Notes under the pieces: generated by a model
The model's input: the letters and a program-made list of their open reading frames with translations, nothing else
What the model was told of the DNA's origin: nothing
Databases searched by the model: none
Made by a program: the position numbers and the translations under genes
Shown here: positions 1-8,138 of the stretch, one piece after another
Numbering within the stretch: the stretch's first letter is position 1
How the letters are laid out: each line of letters begins with the position of its first letter
From: Terrabacter sp. MAHUQ-38
GTDB taxonomy: Bacteria > Actinomycetota > Actinomycetes > Actinomycetales > Dermatophilaceae
Direction of reading: 5' to 3'
Assembly (NCBI RefSeq): GCF_014518425.1
Contig: NZ_JACVCU010000003.1
Coordinates: 124,001-188,000 of the forward strand
DNA: 64,000 nucleotides

Positions 1-2
1 CG

Positions 3-1238
3 TCGGCAAGCTTCGTCGGAGCCGTGGCGGCGATCCGCGCCCAGGGCGGCACCTCCCAGGAGGTCACCGGAGCCATCCTCGTCGCCGGTCTCGTGCTCGC
101 GCTGGTGGGTGTCGCGATCCACTTCCTCGGTTCGTCCGTGCTGCACAAGGTGCTGCCGCCGGTCGTCACGGGCGCGGTCGTCATGCTCATCGGGTTCAAC
201 CTCGCGCCGGTCGTCGCGAACATCTACTGGCCGCAGGACCAGTGGGTGGCGCTGCTCGTCATGGCCTTCACGATCGTCTGCGCGGTGGCCTTCAAGGGCT
301 TCGTCTCGCGCATCGCGGTCTTCCTGGCGCTGATCTTCGGCTACGTCATCTCGTGGCTCTTCGACAAGACGTTCGGCCAGATCACGTCGTTCGACGCCGG
401 CGCCGGCAAGATCACGACGCACTTCAGGACGAACTTCGACAACATCGCCAGCCAACCGTGGTTCGGACTGCCGCCCTCGACCGGCACGCCCGGCCCCGAC
501 GGCAAGGCCATGGTCGGCATCCACGCCCCGTCGTTCTCCATCGCCGCGATCCTGCTCGTGCTGCCTGCCGTGATCGCCCTCATCGCCGAGAACACCGGGC
601 ACGTCAAGGCCGTCGCCGAGATGACCAAGGCCGACCTCGACCCGTACATGGGTCGCGCCATCGCCGCCGACGGCGTCGGCACCGCGCTCGCGTCCTCGGT
701 CGGCGGCTCGCCGACGACGACGTACGCCGAGAACATCGGGGTCATGGCGGCCACCCGCGTCTACTCGACGGCCGCCTACTTCGTCGCCGCGGCCGTCGCG
801 ATCGTCTTCGGTCTGTCGCCGAAGTTCGGGGCGCTGGTCGCCTCGGTCCCCGGCGGCGTGCTGGGCGGCATCACGGTGGTGCTGTACGGCATGATCGGCC
901 TGCTCGGCGCCAAGATCTGGAAGGAGAACGGGGTCGACTTCGGCAACCCGATCAACCTCGTCCCGGTCGCGGCGGGCATCGTCATCGGCATCGGCAACGT
1001 CTCGCTCGTGTTCACCTCCGACTTCTCCCTCGCAGGCATCGCGCTCGGCACCATCGTCGCCGTCGTCGCGTACCACGTCGCCCGGGCGATCGCACCGGCC
1101 GACCTGCGGGAACGCTCCGACGCGGCCACGGGCACGATGAGCTCGCTCGGCGAACGCGAGGGGGCCTACGGCGATGCCGACGGCGTCGACGACCTGTACC
1201 AGGACAAGCCGGGCGGCCCGGACCGGCGCCGGCGCTGA
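3..1238 (+). CDS. Uracil/xanthine permease, NCS2 family (5' end outside window)
   Basis: Nucleobase:cation symporter in the cytoplasmic membrane. The reading frame is open from base 3 with no stop, so the start lies outside the window; the GTG at 24 is internal. The visible 411 residues are mostly hydrophobic helices with the NCS2 signatures: an AENTGH motif in the middle of the protein and TTTYAENIGVMA about 55 residues later, which carry the two glutamates that bind the base and proton in UraA. The tail is hydrophilic and Asp/Arg rich. The family covers uracil, xanthine and urate carriers; the barbiturase and Mo-hydroxylase downstream make uracil or a related pyrimidine the most likely substrate (inference). 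It is closed by a strong hairpin at 1300-1330, so it is probably transcribed apart from the hydroxylase genes. Three 14-base repeats span its stop codon. Confidence 0.9.
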   Translation, partial: SASFVGAVAAIRAQGGTSQEVTGAILVAGLVLALVGVAIHFLGSSVLHKVLPPVVTGAVVMLIGFNLAPVVANIYWPQDQWVALLVMAFTIVCAVAFKGFVSRIAVFLALIFGYVISWLFDKTFGQITSFDAGAGKITTHFRTNFDNIASQPWFGLPPSTGTPGPDGKAMVGIHAPSFSIAAILLVLPAVIALIAENTGHVKAVAEMTKADLDPYMGRAIAADGVGTALASSVGGSPTTTYAENIGVMAATRVYSTAAYFVAAAVAIVFGLSPKFGALVASVPGGVLGGITVVLYGMIGLLGAKIWKENGVDFGNPINLVPVAAGIVIGIGNVSLVFTSDFSLAGIALGTIVAVVAYHVARAIAPADLRERSDAATGTMSSLGEREGAYGDADGVDDLYQDKPGGPDRRRR

Positions 1239-1276
1239 GGCGTTCGCACTGAGGCGTCCGCACTGAGGCGTTCGCA
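1235..1276 (+). repeat. Three 14-bp tandem repeats spanning the permease stop codon
   Basis: Units CTGAGGCGTTCGCA lie at 1235-1248, 1249-1262 (one change) and 1263-1276. The first contains the real stop TGA at 1236. Because 14 is not a multiple of three, the three TGAs fall in all three forward frames. Confidence 0.9.
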
Positions 1277-1299
1277 CCACCAGGCGGGACGGCATACCC

Positions 1300-1330
1300 G
1301 TGGGCCCTCGATGTCACATCGGGGGCCCAC
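1300..1330 (+). terminator. Intrinsic terminator-type hairpin after the permease
   Basis: GTGGGCCC at 1300-1307 pairs with GGGCCCAC at 1323-1330. A T-G wobble and CGATG (1309-1313)/CATCG (1317-1321) extend this to a 14-pair stem with a three-base loop. There is no T tract, as is common in GC-rich actinobacteria. Confidence 0.75.
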
Positions 1331-1338
1331 GGCCGTTC

Positions 1339-1355
1339 AGGGCAGAAGTTGCCAA
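1339..1355 (+). promoter_or_regulatory. Candidate operator upstream of the Mo-hydroxylase operon
   Basis: AGGGCA-N5-TGCCAA, an imperfect match to the perfect palindrome TTGGCA-N5-TGCCAA found upstream of hyuA at 8054-8070. Spacing is the same and 10 of 12 half-site bases agree. The binding protein is unknown, since no regulator gene is in the cluster. Confidence 0.35.
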
Positions 1356-1422
1356 AAGCCCGTGGTCAGCCATGCACAACCATCACTAGTGCCACGCCGG
1401 ATCGGAAGGCAGGATCAGTTCG

Positions 1423-2304
1423 GTGAAGCCCGCACCCTTCGTGCACCACGCACCCGTCAGCGTCGAGGAGGCCGTCTCGGTCCTCGGCGAGGTCGGCCAT
1501 GACGGCAAGGTCCTCGCGGGCGGCCAGAGCCTCATCCCGATCCTCAACATGCGCCTCGCCTCCCCCGGCCACCTCGTCGACATCAACCGGGTGACCGGGC
1601 TCGACTCCGTCGAGGTGACACCCGAGGCCGTACGCGTCGGGGCCCTCGTGCGCCACGCCGGTCTCGAGCGCTCCGCGGAGGCGTATGCCGCCCTCCCCCT
1701 CCTGCGCCAGGCGCTCGTCAACGTCGCCCACCCGGCCATCCGCAACCGCGGCACGACGGTCGGCTCCATCGCCCACGCCGACGCGGCCGGTGAGATGCCC
1801 GCGATCCTGGCCTTGACCGACGGAGTCGTCGAAGTGGCAGGTCCGTCCGGGTCGCGCGAGGTCGCGTGGTCCGACTTCTTCCTCGGCGCCCTCGAGACGT
1901 CGCTCGCGGCCGAGGAGCTCGCCGTCGCGGTGCGCTTCGGCCGCTTCCCGGCCGGCACCGGCACGGCCTTCACCGAAGCAGCCAGACGTCACGGCGACTA
2001 CGCGATGGCCGGTGTCGGCGTGGCGGTGACCGTCACCGACGGCGTCGTCTCGGGCGCTCTCGCCTCCTTCGTCTCCGTCACCGACGTGCCCTCGGTCCTC
2101 GACCTCGGGCCGGCTCTCGACGGGGCCGAGCCGGGCTCGGGCGAGTGGGACGCTGCGCTCGACACCGTCGCCGAGGCGGTGCGCGGGCACGTCGAGCCCG
2201 AGGGCGACATCCACGCGAGCGCCGACTACCGCCGGATGCTCGTCACCGAACTGACCCGCAGGGCCCTCCCCCGAGCCGCCGACCGCGCAGGAGCAGACAC
2301 ATGA
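1423..2304 (+). CDS. Molybdenum hydroxylase FAD-binding subunit (CoxM/XdhB family)
   Basis: Medium, FAD-binding subunit of a three-subunit xanthine-dehydrogenase-family enzyme; it passes electrons from the Fe-S subunit to an acceptor in the cytoplasm. The 293 residues match the family length. Both FAD-contact motifs are present: AGGQSLIP at residues 32-39 and NRGTTVGSIAHAD at 108-120. The GTG start is preceded by an AGGCAGGA ribosome-binding site at 1407-1414. Its stop overlaps the start of the Fe-S subunit (ATGA). The M-S-L gene order is that of the CoxMSL group. The substrate cannot be read from this subunit; a uracil dehydrogenase role is inferred from the linked barbiturase. Confidence 0.9.
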   Translation: MKPAPFVHHAPVSVEEAVSVLGEVGHDGKVLAGGQSLIPILNMRLASPGHLVDINRVTGLDSVEVTPEAVRVGALVRHAGLERSAEAYAALPLLRQALVNVAHPAIRNRGTTVGSIAHADAAGEMPAILALTDGVVEVAGPSGSREVAWSDFFLGALETSLAAEELAVAVRFGRFPAGTGTAFTEAARRHGDYAMAGVGVAVTVTDGVVSGALASFVSVTDVPSVLDLGPALDGAEPGSGEWDAALDTVAEAVRGHVEPEGDIHASADYRRMLVTELTRRALPRAADRAGADT

Positions 2305-2846
2305 CGGACGCGACGACGGGCGCCGAGACGCTCCACGACGTCACCGTCACGGTCAACGGCGTACGCCGTTCGGCCGCCGTCCCGGCGCGGCGCCTCCTGT
2401 CCGACTTCCTGCGCCACGACCTCGAGCTGACCGGCACCCACGTCGGCTGCGAGCACGGCGTGTGCGGCGCCTGCACGGTCCTCGTCGACGGGGCGCCGAT
2501 GCGCTCCTGCCTCATGTTCGCGGTGACGGCCCAGGACCACGAGGTCACGACGGTCGAAGGCCTCTGCTCCGCGCCCGACGCCCGCGTCGCCCCGACCGGC
2601 GAGTCGATGAACCCCGTCCAGCAGGCCTTCGCCGAGTGCCACGGGCTCCAGTGCGGCTTCTGCACGCCGGGCTTCCTGACGACAGTCACGGCCTACCTCG
2701 AGGAGAACCCGTCGCCGACGAGCGAGCAGGCGCGAGAAGCAATCTCGGGCAACTTGTGCCGCTGCACCGGCTACCAGAACATCGTGAAGAGTGTGCTGCG
2801 CGCGGCCGACATCAGGACCGAGCGCGCGGCCGAGGAGCTGTCATGA
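2301..2846 (+). CDS. Molybdenum hydroxylase 2Fe-2S subunit (CoxS/XdhC-type family)
   Basis: Small iron-sulfur subunit with two [2Fe-2S] clusters that moves electrons from the molybdenum centre to the FAD subunit. The 181 residues carry the plant-ferredoxin-type cysteines C50, C55, C58 and C70 and the C-terminal cluster motifs CGFCTPG (from C118) and CRCTGY (C153 and C155). It starts at the ATG overlapping the previous stop and ends in an ATGA overlap with the large subunit, so the three genes should be translationally coupled. The length is a little above the usual 155-165 because of an N-terminal extension of about 10 residues and a charged tail. Confidence 0.93.
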   Translation: MTDATTGAETLHDVTVTVNGVRRSAAVPARRLLSDFLRHDLELTGTHVGCEHGVCGACTVLVDGAPMRSCLMFAVTAQDHEVTTVEGLCSAPDARVAPTGESMNPVQQAFAECHGLQCGFCTPGFLTTVTAYLEENPSPTSEQAREAISGNLCRCTGYQNIVKSVLRAADIRTERAAEELS

Positions 2847-5275
2847 CGACACAGCTGTTCGGCGCACCGATCAGACGCAAGGAGGACCCGCGCCTCGTCA
2901 CGGGCGGCGGCCGCTACCTCGACGACCTCGGTCACGATGCGCTCGCGGCGGCGTTCGTGCGCAGCCCGCACGCGCATGCCCGCATCGTCGACGTCGACGC
3001 GTCGGACGCGGTCGACGTCGAGGGTGTCGTCGGCATCTACGTCCACGACGACCTCCCGGGCCGGGTGGGCGAGCCGCTGCCCCTGCTCATCCCGCACCCG
3101 ACGCTGACGCACGGCCGCACCGGCTACGCCCTCGCGCGCGACGAGGTCAACCACGTCGGCGAGCCGGTAGTCATGGTCGTGGCCACCGACCGCTACGTCG
3201 CCGAGGACGCGTGCCAGCGCATCCGGGTCAGCTACGAACCGCTGCCCGTCGTCGTCGGCATCGAGGCGGCCCGCGACGGCGACCTCCTCGTCCACGACGA
3301 CGTGCCGGGCAACGTCGCCGCGCACATGCTCCAGGAGGTCGGCGACGTCGCCGCCGCGATGGCGGCGGCGCCCCGCACGCTGACGCTCGAGCTCGACATC
3401 GAGCGCAGCGCGTGCACGCCGATGGAGGGCAAGGGCGTGTACGCGCGCTGGGACCACGAGCGCGGCGAGCTGCGGATGTACTCCTCGACGCAGACCTCGA
3501 CGGGCGTGCGCGCGGCCGTCGCCGCGAAGCTCGACCTGCCCCTCGCGAAGGTGGAGTGCATCGCGCCCGACGTGGGCGGCGGCTTCGGCGTCAAGATCAT
3601 GCACCCGTGGCCCGAAGAGGTGCTCGTCCCGTGGGCGGCACGCCTGCTCGACCGCCCGGTCAAGTGGGTCGAGGACCGACGTGAGCACTTCATCGGTTCG
3701 GCGCACGAGCGCGGCCAGCTCCAGACGGTCACGGTCGGCTTCGACGACGAGGGGCGCGTGCTCGCCCTCGACGTGAAGTTCTGGCACGACAACGGCGCCT
3801 ACACGCCGTACGGGATCATCGTCCCGATCATCACCTCGACCCAGCTGCTCGGGCCGTACAAGCCCGGCGCGTACCGCTGTGAGTTCTGGTCGCTCTACAC
3901 CAACACCGTCCTCGTCACGCCCTATCGGGGTGCGGGACGTCCGCAGGGCTGCTTCGCGATGGAGCGCACCATGGACGCCATCGCCGACGAGCTCGGCCTC
4001 GACCGCACCGAGGTGCGCTCGCGCAACTTCATCCTCCCGAGCGAGATGCCCTACGACCACGGCCTGCTCTTCCAGGACGGGCGCCCGCTCAAGTACGACT
4101 CCGGCGACTTCCCGGCGAGCCTCGCCAAGCTCAAGGACCTCGTCGGCTGGGACGACTTCGCGGACTACAGGGCGCGGGCGGAGGCCGCGGGTCGCAAGGT
4201 CGGCCTCGGGATCGGTTGCTACGTAGAGGGAACCGGTGTCGGCCCCTACGAGGGTGGCCACATCCAGATCGAGACGAGCGGCCGCGTCAACGTCGCCACC
4301 GGCCTGACGTCGCAGGGCCAGGGCCACGAGACCGTGTTCGCGCAGATCGTCGCCGAGGAGCTCGGTGTTCGCATGGAGGACGTCCACGTCACCACCGGCG
4401 ACACGCGCAGGATGCCGTATGCCGTCGGCACCTTTGCGTCCCGCGCCGCGGTCATGAGTGGCAGCGCCATCGCGCTCGCCGCGCGGAACGTCCGCGCGAA
4501 GGCGCTGCGCATCGCGGCTGACGCCCTCGAGGTGTCGCCCGACGACCTCGAGATCGTCGAGGGCACGGTGCGCGTCAAGGGTGCTCCCGCGACGTCGATG
4601 AGCCTCGGCACGGTCTCGGTGCTGTCCAACCCGCTGCGCTACGCGTTCGACGACGCCGCCAAGGCCGCAACGCAGTTCGCCGGCACGTTCGACCCCGACA
4701 AGCCGCCCGTGGCCGACGACGAGGAGCCGGGTCTCGAGGGCAGGGACTTCTACTCGCCCACCCAGGCGACCTTCGCCAACGGCATGCATGCGGCGGTCGT
4801 CGAGACCGACCCGGTCACGGCCGAGATCCGGATCCTGCGCTACTGCGTCATCCACGACTGCGGCACGATGATCAACCCGATGATCGTCGAGGGCCAGGTG
4901 CACGGCGGCGTCGCCCAGGGGGTCGGCGGCGCGCTCTACGAGCGGATGGCGTATGACGAGTCGGGACAGCTGCTCAACGCGTCGTTCATGGACTTCCTGA
5001 TGCCGTATGCCTCCGAGGTGCCGACGATCGAGACCGACCACCTCGAGACCCCGTCACCGCTGAACCCCTTGGGCATCAAGGGTGCCGGCGAGGCCGGCTG
5101 CATCCCGGTGTCGGCCGTGATCGCGTCGGCGATCGAGGACGCCGAGGGATTCCCGATCACCCGGATGCCGATCTCGCCGAACGACCTGTGGGAGCTGCGC
5201 CGACGCCACGCCGCCGGCGAGGTCCCGTCGCTGCACCGCCTCTCAAGCACCTCATCGAAGGAGCCGACCGCATGA
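2843..5275 (+). CDS. Molybdenum hydroxylase large subunit (CoxL/XdhA family), candidate uracil dehydrogenase
   Basis: Catalytic molybdopterin-cytosine-dinucleotide subunit, 810 residues. Family marks include a glycine-rich DVGGGFG cofactor-binding stretch, a PYRGAGR loop near residue 360, a SQGQGHET Mo-cofactor segment and a C-terminal GAGEAG motif with the catalytic glutamate. The loop is not the AYxCSFR sequence of true form I CO dehydrogenase, so a CODH call would be wrong. The enzyme should hydroxylate an N-heterocycle or aldehyde. With permease, amidases and barbiturase alongside, oxidation of uracil (or thymine) to barbiturate is the best hypothesis; this is inferred from context. It overlaps the genes on both sides by ATGA. 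Confidence 0.88.
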   Translation: MTTQLFGAPIRRKEDPRLVTGGGRYLDDLGHDALAAAFVRSPHAHARIVDVDASDAVDVEGVVGIYVHDDLPGRVGEPLPLLIPHPTLTHGRTGYALARDEVNHVGEPVVMVVATDRYVAEDACQRIRVSYEPLPVVVGIEAARDGDLLVHDDVPGNVAAHMLQEVGDVAAAMAAAPRTLTLELDIERSACTPMEGKGVYARWDHERGELRMYSSTQTSTGVRAAVAAKLDLPLAKVECIAPDVGGGFGVKIMHPWPEEVLVPWAARLLDRPVKWVEDRREHFIGSAHERGQLQTVTVGFDDEGRVLALDVKFWHDNGAYTPYGIIVPIITSTQLLGPYKPGAYRCEFWSLYTNTVLVTPYRGAGRPQGCFAMERTMDAIADELGLDRTEVRSRNFILPSEMPYDHGLLFQDGRPLKYDSGDFPASLAKLKDLVGWDDFADYRARAEAAGRKVGLGIGCYVEGTGVGPYEGGHIQIETSGRVNVATGLTSQGQGHETVFAQIVAEELGVRMEDVHVTTGDTRRMPYAVGTFASRAAVMSGSAIALAARNVRAKALRIAADALEVSPDDLEIVEGTVRVKGAPATSMSLGTVSVLSNPLRYAFDDAAKAATQFAGTFDPDKPPVADDEEPGLEGRDFYSPTQATFANGMHAAVVETDPVTAEIRILRYCVIHDCGTMINPMIVEGQVHGGVAQGVGGALYERMAYDESGQLLNASFMDFLMPYASEVPTIETDHLETPSPLNPLGIKGAGEAGCIPVSAVIASAIEDAEGFPITRMPISPNDLWELRRRHAAGEVPSLHRLSSTSSKEPTA

Positions 5276-5943
5276 AGATCACCGGATCCGCCACCCTGGC
5301 GGCAGACCCGCAGCAGATCTGGGACGCCTTCCACGACCCGGCCGTGCTCGCCCGGTGCCTGCCCGGCTGCGAGCGGCTCACCGAGCTCGGCCCGGACCAC
5401 TACGCGATGACCGTCACCGCCGGCGTCGCGGCGATCAAGGGCACCTACGACGGCGAGGTGTCACTGCGCGACCCGCAGCACCCCGACTCGTTCACGATGA
5501 AGGCATCCGGCGCCGGGGCGCCCGGCACCGTCGATGCCGACGTCGTGGTGCGTCTCGCACCGTCGTCCACCGGCGGTACCGACCTCACCTACGACGCCGA
5601 CGCGTCGGTCGGCGGGGTCATCGGCGGCGTCGGCCAGCGCATGCTCGCCGGCGTCACGAAGAAGATGGCCGGCCAGTTCTTCTCGGCCGTCGACGCCGAC
5701 ATCGCGGGCGCGCGCCCTGCAGCCCCTGCCGCGAGCGTGCGGGCGGGTGTCCCCTCGGCTGCAGCACCCGGCATACCTGCTGAGGCTCGCACGGTGGAGC
5801 CCGGCGGCGCGGGCACCGTGTATGCCGGCCGGTCGGCATCCGCCGAAGGGTCCCGCGGGCGAGACTTCGCCCTCGGGGTCGTCACCGGTGGCGTGGTCGC
5901 GCTCGTGGGCGTGGCCGTCGGCTGGGCGATCGGGAGGCGTTGA
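5272..5943 (+). CDS. CoxG-like SRPBCC protein with C-terminal membrane anchor
   Basis: A START/SRPBCC-fold protein of 223 residues. Residues 1-150 match the carbon monoxide dehydrogenase subunit G family, including the early FHDPAVLARCLPGC segment typical of CoxG. A low-complexity Ala/Pro/Gly linker follows, and the last 25 residues form one transmembrane helix (GVVTGGVVALVGVAVGWAIG). In Oligotropha, CoxG tethers the Mo enzyme to the membrane; the same role is likely here, linking the dehydrogenase to the respiratory chain. The gene overlaps the large-subunit stop by ATGA and has a GAAGGAG ribosome-binding site. Confidence 0.85.
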   Translation: MKITGSATLAADPQQIWDAFHDPAVLARCLPGCERLTELGPDHYAMTVTAGVAAIKGTYDGEVSLRDPQHPDSFTMKASGAGAPGTVDADVVVRLAPSSTGGTDLTYDADASVGGVIGGVGQRMLAGVTKKMAGQFFSAVDADIAGARPAAPAASVRAGVPSAAAPGIPAEARTVEPGGAGTVYAGRSASAEGSRGRDFALGVVTGGVVALVGVAVGWAIGRR

Positions 5944-5944
5944 C

Positions 5945-6868
5945 ATGCGTGCGTTCACCGCGGCCGCGGTCCAGGTGGCCCCACTCCCCGAGAAGCTGTC
6001 GCCCGAGACGATCCGCGCCAACGTCGAGGCCTGCGTCGACTGGACCCGGCGCTGCGTCGAGACGACGGGCGCCGAGCTCGTGGTGCTGCCCGAGACGGCG
6101 ACGACGGGCTTCACCCCGGGATGCTCGAAGGAGGAGCTGTGGGACCTCGTCACCGAGCTGCCCGGGTCCATGGTGGAGCCTATCCAGTCGGTCGCGCGCG
6201 AGCTCGGCGTGCACGTGTGCATCGGCACGTACGAGCGCGGCCCCGAGCGCGGTGTCGTCTACAACTCGTCGGTGCTCGTGGGCCCGTCGGGCGAGGTGCT
6301 CGGCGTCTATCGCAAGACCCACCCGTTCTGCTCGGAGATCGTGACCGGTGGCGGCTGGGTGACACCAGGCGACACCGTCACGGTGTGCGACACGGAGCTC
6401 GGGCGCATCGGCATGATCATCTGCTTCGACGGCGACTATCCCGAGCTGTCGCGAATCCAGGCCGTGCAGGGCGCCGAGGTCATCTGCCGGCCCTCGGCGC
6501 TGCTGCGGTCCGCCGACATCTGGGACCTGACGTCGCGGGCTCGCGCCTACGACAACCATGTCTACGTCATCGGCGCCAACGCGGTCGGCGCCGACCCGGC
6601 CGGCGTGCTGTACTTCGGCAACTCCCACATCGTCACGCCGATCGGGCACGTGGTCGCCAAGGCGGCCACGCACCCGGGGTGGGTCACGGCGCGGCTCGAC
6701 CCGGCCGATGCCCTCGCGTCGCTGACGCCGGGCTCCAACATCGGGCAGTCGTTCGACCACCTGCGCGACCGCAACCTCGACCTCATCCGCAACCACCGCG
6801 AGGACCTCGAGCGGCCGGCACAGTCGTCGTTCCCCCACGCCCCGATCCACCGCGGCGAGGCCGGCTGA
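5945..6868 (+). CDS. Nitrilase-superfamily carbon-nitrogen hydrolase, candidate ureido-acid amidase
   Basis: A 307-residue cytoplasmic C-N hydrolase with an intact catalytic triad: Glu50 (LPETA), Lys124 (YRKTHPF) and Cys160 (ICFDGDYPE). The FDGDYPE form and overall length resemble aliphatic amidases and N-carbamoyl-amino-acid or beta-ureidopropionate hydrolases rather than true nitrilases. It follows coxG by one base with a GGGAGGCG ribosome-binding site, so it belongs to the hydroxylase operon. In the oxidative pyrimidine route the product of barbiturase, ureidomalonate, must be cut to malonate and urea (or malonamate, CO2 and ammonia). This enzyme is a candidate for that step; the assignment is inference. 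Confidence 0.82.
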   Translation: MRAFTAAAVQVAPLPEKLSPETIRANVEACVDWTRRCVETTGAELVVLPETATTGFTPGCSKEELWDLVTELPGSMVEPIQSVARELGVHVCIGTYERGPERGVVYNSSVLVGPSGEVLGVYRKTHPFCSEIVTGGGWVTPGDTVTVCDTELGRIGMIICFDGDYPELSRIQAVQGAEVICRPSALLRSADIWDLTSRARAYDNHVYVIGANAVGADPAGVLYFGNSHIVTPIGHVVAKAATHPGWVTARLDPADALASLTPGSNIGQSFDHLRDRNLDLIRNHREDLERPAQSSFPHAPIHRGEAG

Positions 6869-6874
6869 GCTTCG

Positions 6875-7837
6875 TCAGGGCACGAACTGCACCACCTCGA
6901 ACAGTGTGCCGGGAGGGGCTCCTCTACCGATGGGCGCCGGGAACCCGAGGTCGAACTTGGCGTTGACGACGGCATACCTGTCCCCCGACTTCGCGATGGT
7001 CGTGGGGACGTGGAACGCGGGGTCCGTGACGACCTGGGTCACGGCCCCGGAGCTCCGGTCCGCAGACAGCGTCACGCGCGAGACTCGGTTCGCGAAGTTC
7101 TCGACGACCCACAGGTCGCGACCCGCGAGGAGGATGCCGTCGGGCGTCCCCGGCGCGAGAGACCCGGAGGTCAGCGTGATCTGCTCGCTGGCGCCGGTGC
7201 TCGGGTCGATCGTGTAGAGGGCTCCGCGCTCCGTGTGGTTCACGATCAGGGTGCGCCCGTCGGGTGTCGCGTCGATGCCGTTCATGCCGAAGCCACCCGG
7301 AGCCGGGGCGGGCACGGTCACCGGAAGGGCGGCTGGGGCGCCGAGTGAGCCGTCGGCGTGGATCGGCACCCGGTAGAGCCGCGAGGCGAAGGAATCCGTG
7401 AACCAGGCCGCGTCCCGGGTGACGACGACGTCGTTGACCATCGAGGTGCCAGGCGTGCCGAGGGAGAACTGAGCCACGTCGTCGCCGGTCGCGAGGTCGT
7501 AGACGTAGGCCGTGCTGAGGAACCCGCCGGCGACGAACAGCAGACCGTGGCGCACATCGGCCTTGAGGCCGCCGGCCTGGCGCCCGTCGACGTCGACGAA
7601 CCTCTCGCCGGAGCCGTCGAGCAGGTCGCCGCGGTAGATGTCACCGTCGACGAGCGACCCGGCGTAGAAGGTGTGCGCGACGACGTCGATCCCCTCCGGA
7701 GCGAAGTCGGCGGGCAGGTCGATGACGTGCGGATGGACCGCGGCGGCACCTGACAGCGCGACGACGATGAGAGGGGTGGCAAGGAAGGCGAGCGCGCGAC
7801 GGGCGCGGTTGCGCGGCCGGGAATGACGTGGGCTCAT
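6875..7837 (-). CDS. Secreted SMP-30/NHL-type beta-propeller protein
   Basis: Encodes 320 residues. An Arg-rich N-terminus, a hydrophobic stretch and an Ala-Ala-x type cleavage region form a signal peptide, so the protein is exported. The rest is a six-bladed beta-propeller of the SMP-30/gluconolactonase-like kind, with repeated strands such as NGIDATPDGRTLIVNHT and DGILLAGRDLWVVENFANR. The start at 7837 is chosen for the AAGGAG ribosome-binding site eight bases upstream; an in-frame upstream ATG at 7855 has none. It is convergent with the nitrilase gene, only six bases apart. Related proteins are annotated superoxide-dismutase-like or gluconolactonases without firm function; a direct role in pyrimidine breakdown is not indicated. 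Confidence 0.75.
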   Translation of the reverse strand: MSPRHSRPRNRARRALAFLATPLIVVALSGAAAVHPHVIDLPADFAPEGIDVVAHTFYAGSLVDGDIYRGDLLDGSGERFVDVDGRQAGGLKADVRHGLLFVAGGFLSTAYVYDLATGDDVAQFSLGTPGTSMVNDVVVTRDAAWFTDSFASRLYRVPIHADGSLGAPAALPVTVPAPAPGGFGMNGIDATPDGRTLIVNHTERGALYTIDPSTGASEQITLTSGSLAPGTPDGILLAGRDLWVVENFANRVSRVTLSADRSSGAVTQVVTDPAFHVPTTIAKSGDRYAVVNAKFDLGFPAPIGRGAPPGTLFEVVQFVP

Positions 7838-8138
7838 GCGGGGGACTCCTTTCACGGCTGAGTACGCGCGCGAGCCACCGGAACCCCCGCGGGCCCGACA
7901 TCATGTGCTCTCGTCTCCAGGCCCGTCCCCCGGGCGGCGTGCCCCGCACGCCACTGTCCACGGTAGACCTGCCCGGCGGCGGATGGAGGCGGAACCGCCC
8001 GACGGGCCCGGCGGGCGCCTGCTGGCGAGCCTTGACCCGGGGAGCAGCATCCGTTGGCAGGTTGTGCCAACGAATCATCACCGGCAGCCCCGCTTGAATC
8101 GGTGCAGAACAGCCCGACCCCACCGTCCAGGAGCGCGT
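7838..8138. other. Divergent intergenic region upstream of hyuA
   Basis: About 300 bases separate the secreted propeller gene (leftward) from hyuA (rightward). The region contains a perfect palindrome at 8052-8072 and an AGGAG ribosome-binding site at 8129-8133 for hyuA. I see no convincing extra gene. Confidence 0.6.
8052..8072 (+). promoter_or_regulatory. Perfect palindrome, candidate operator of hyuA
   Basis: CGTTGGCA at 8052-8059 and TGCCAACG at 8065-8072 with a five-base spacer, 67 bases before the hyuA start. An 8-bp perfect inverted repeat of this geometry is typical of a dimeric repressor or activator site. A related sequence lies upstream of the hydroxylase operon at 1339-1355. Confidence 0.5.

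Noticed and set aside
2771-5041. 756-codon open frame antisense to the Mo-hydroxylase large subunit
   Set aside because: It mirrors the coding strand's third-position GC bias, is rich in Arg, Val, Asp and His, and has no recognisable domain; the sense gene is certain.
2843-5275. Carbon monoxide dehydrogenase as the function of the CoxLMSG set
   Set aside because: The large subunit has PYRGAGR, not the AYxCSFR active-site loop of true CODH, and the neighbours point to heterocycle oxidation.
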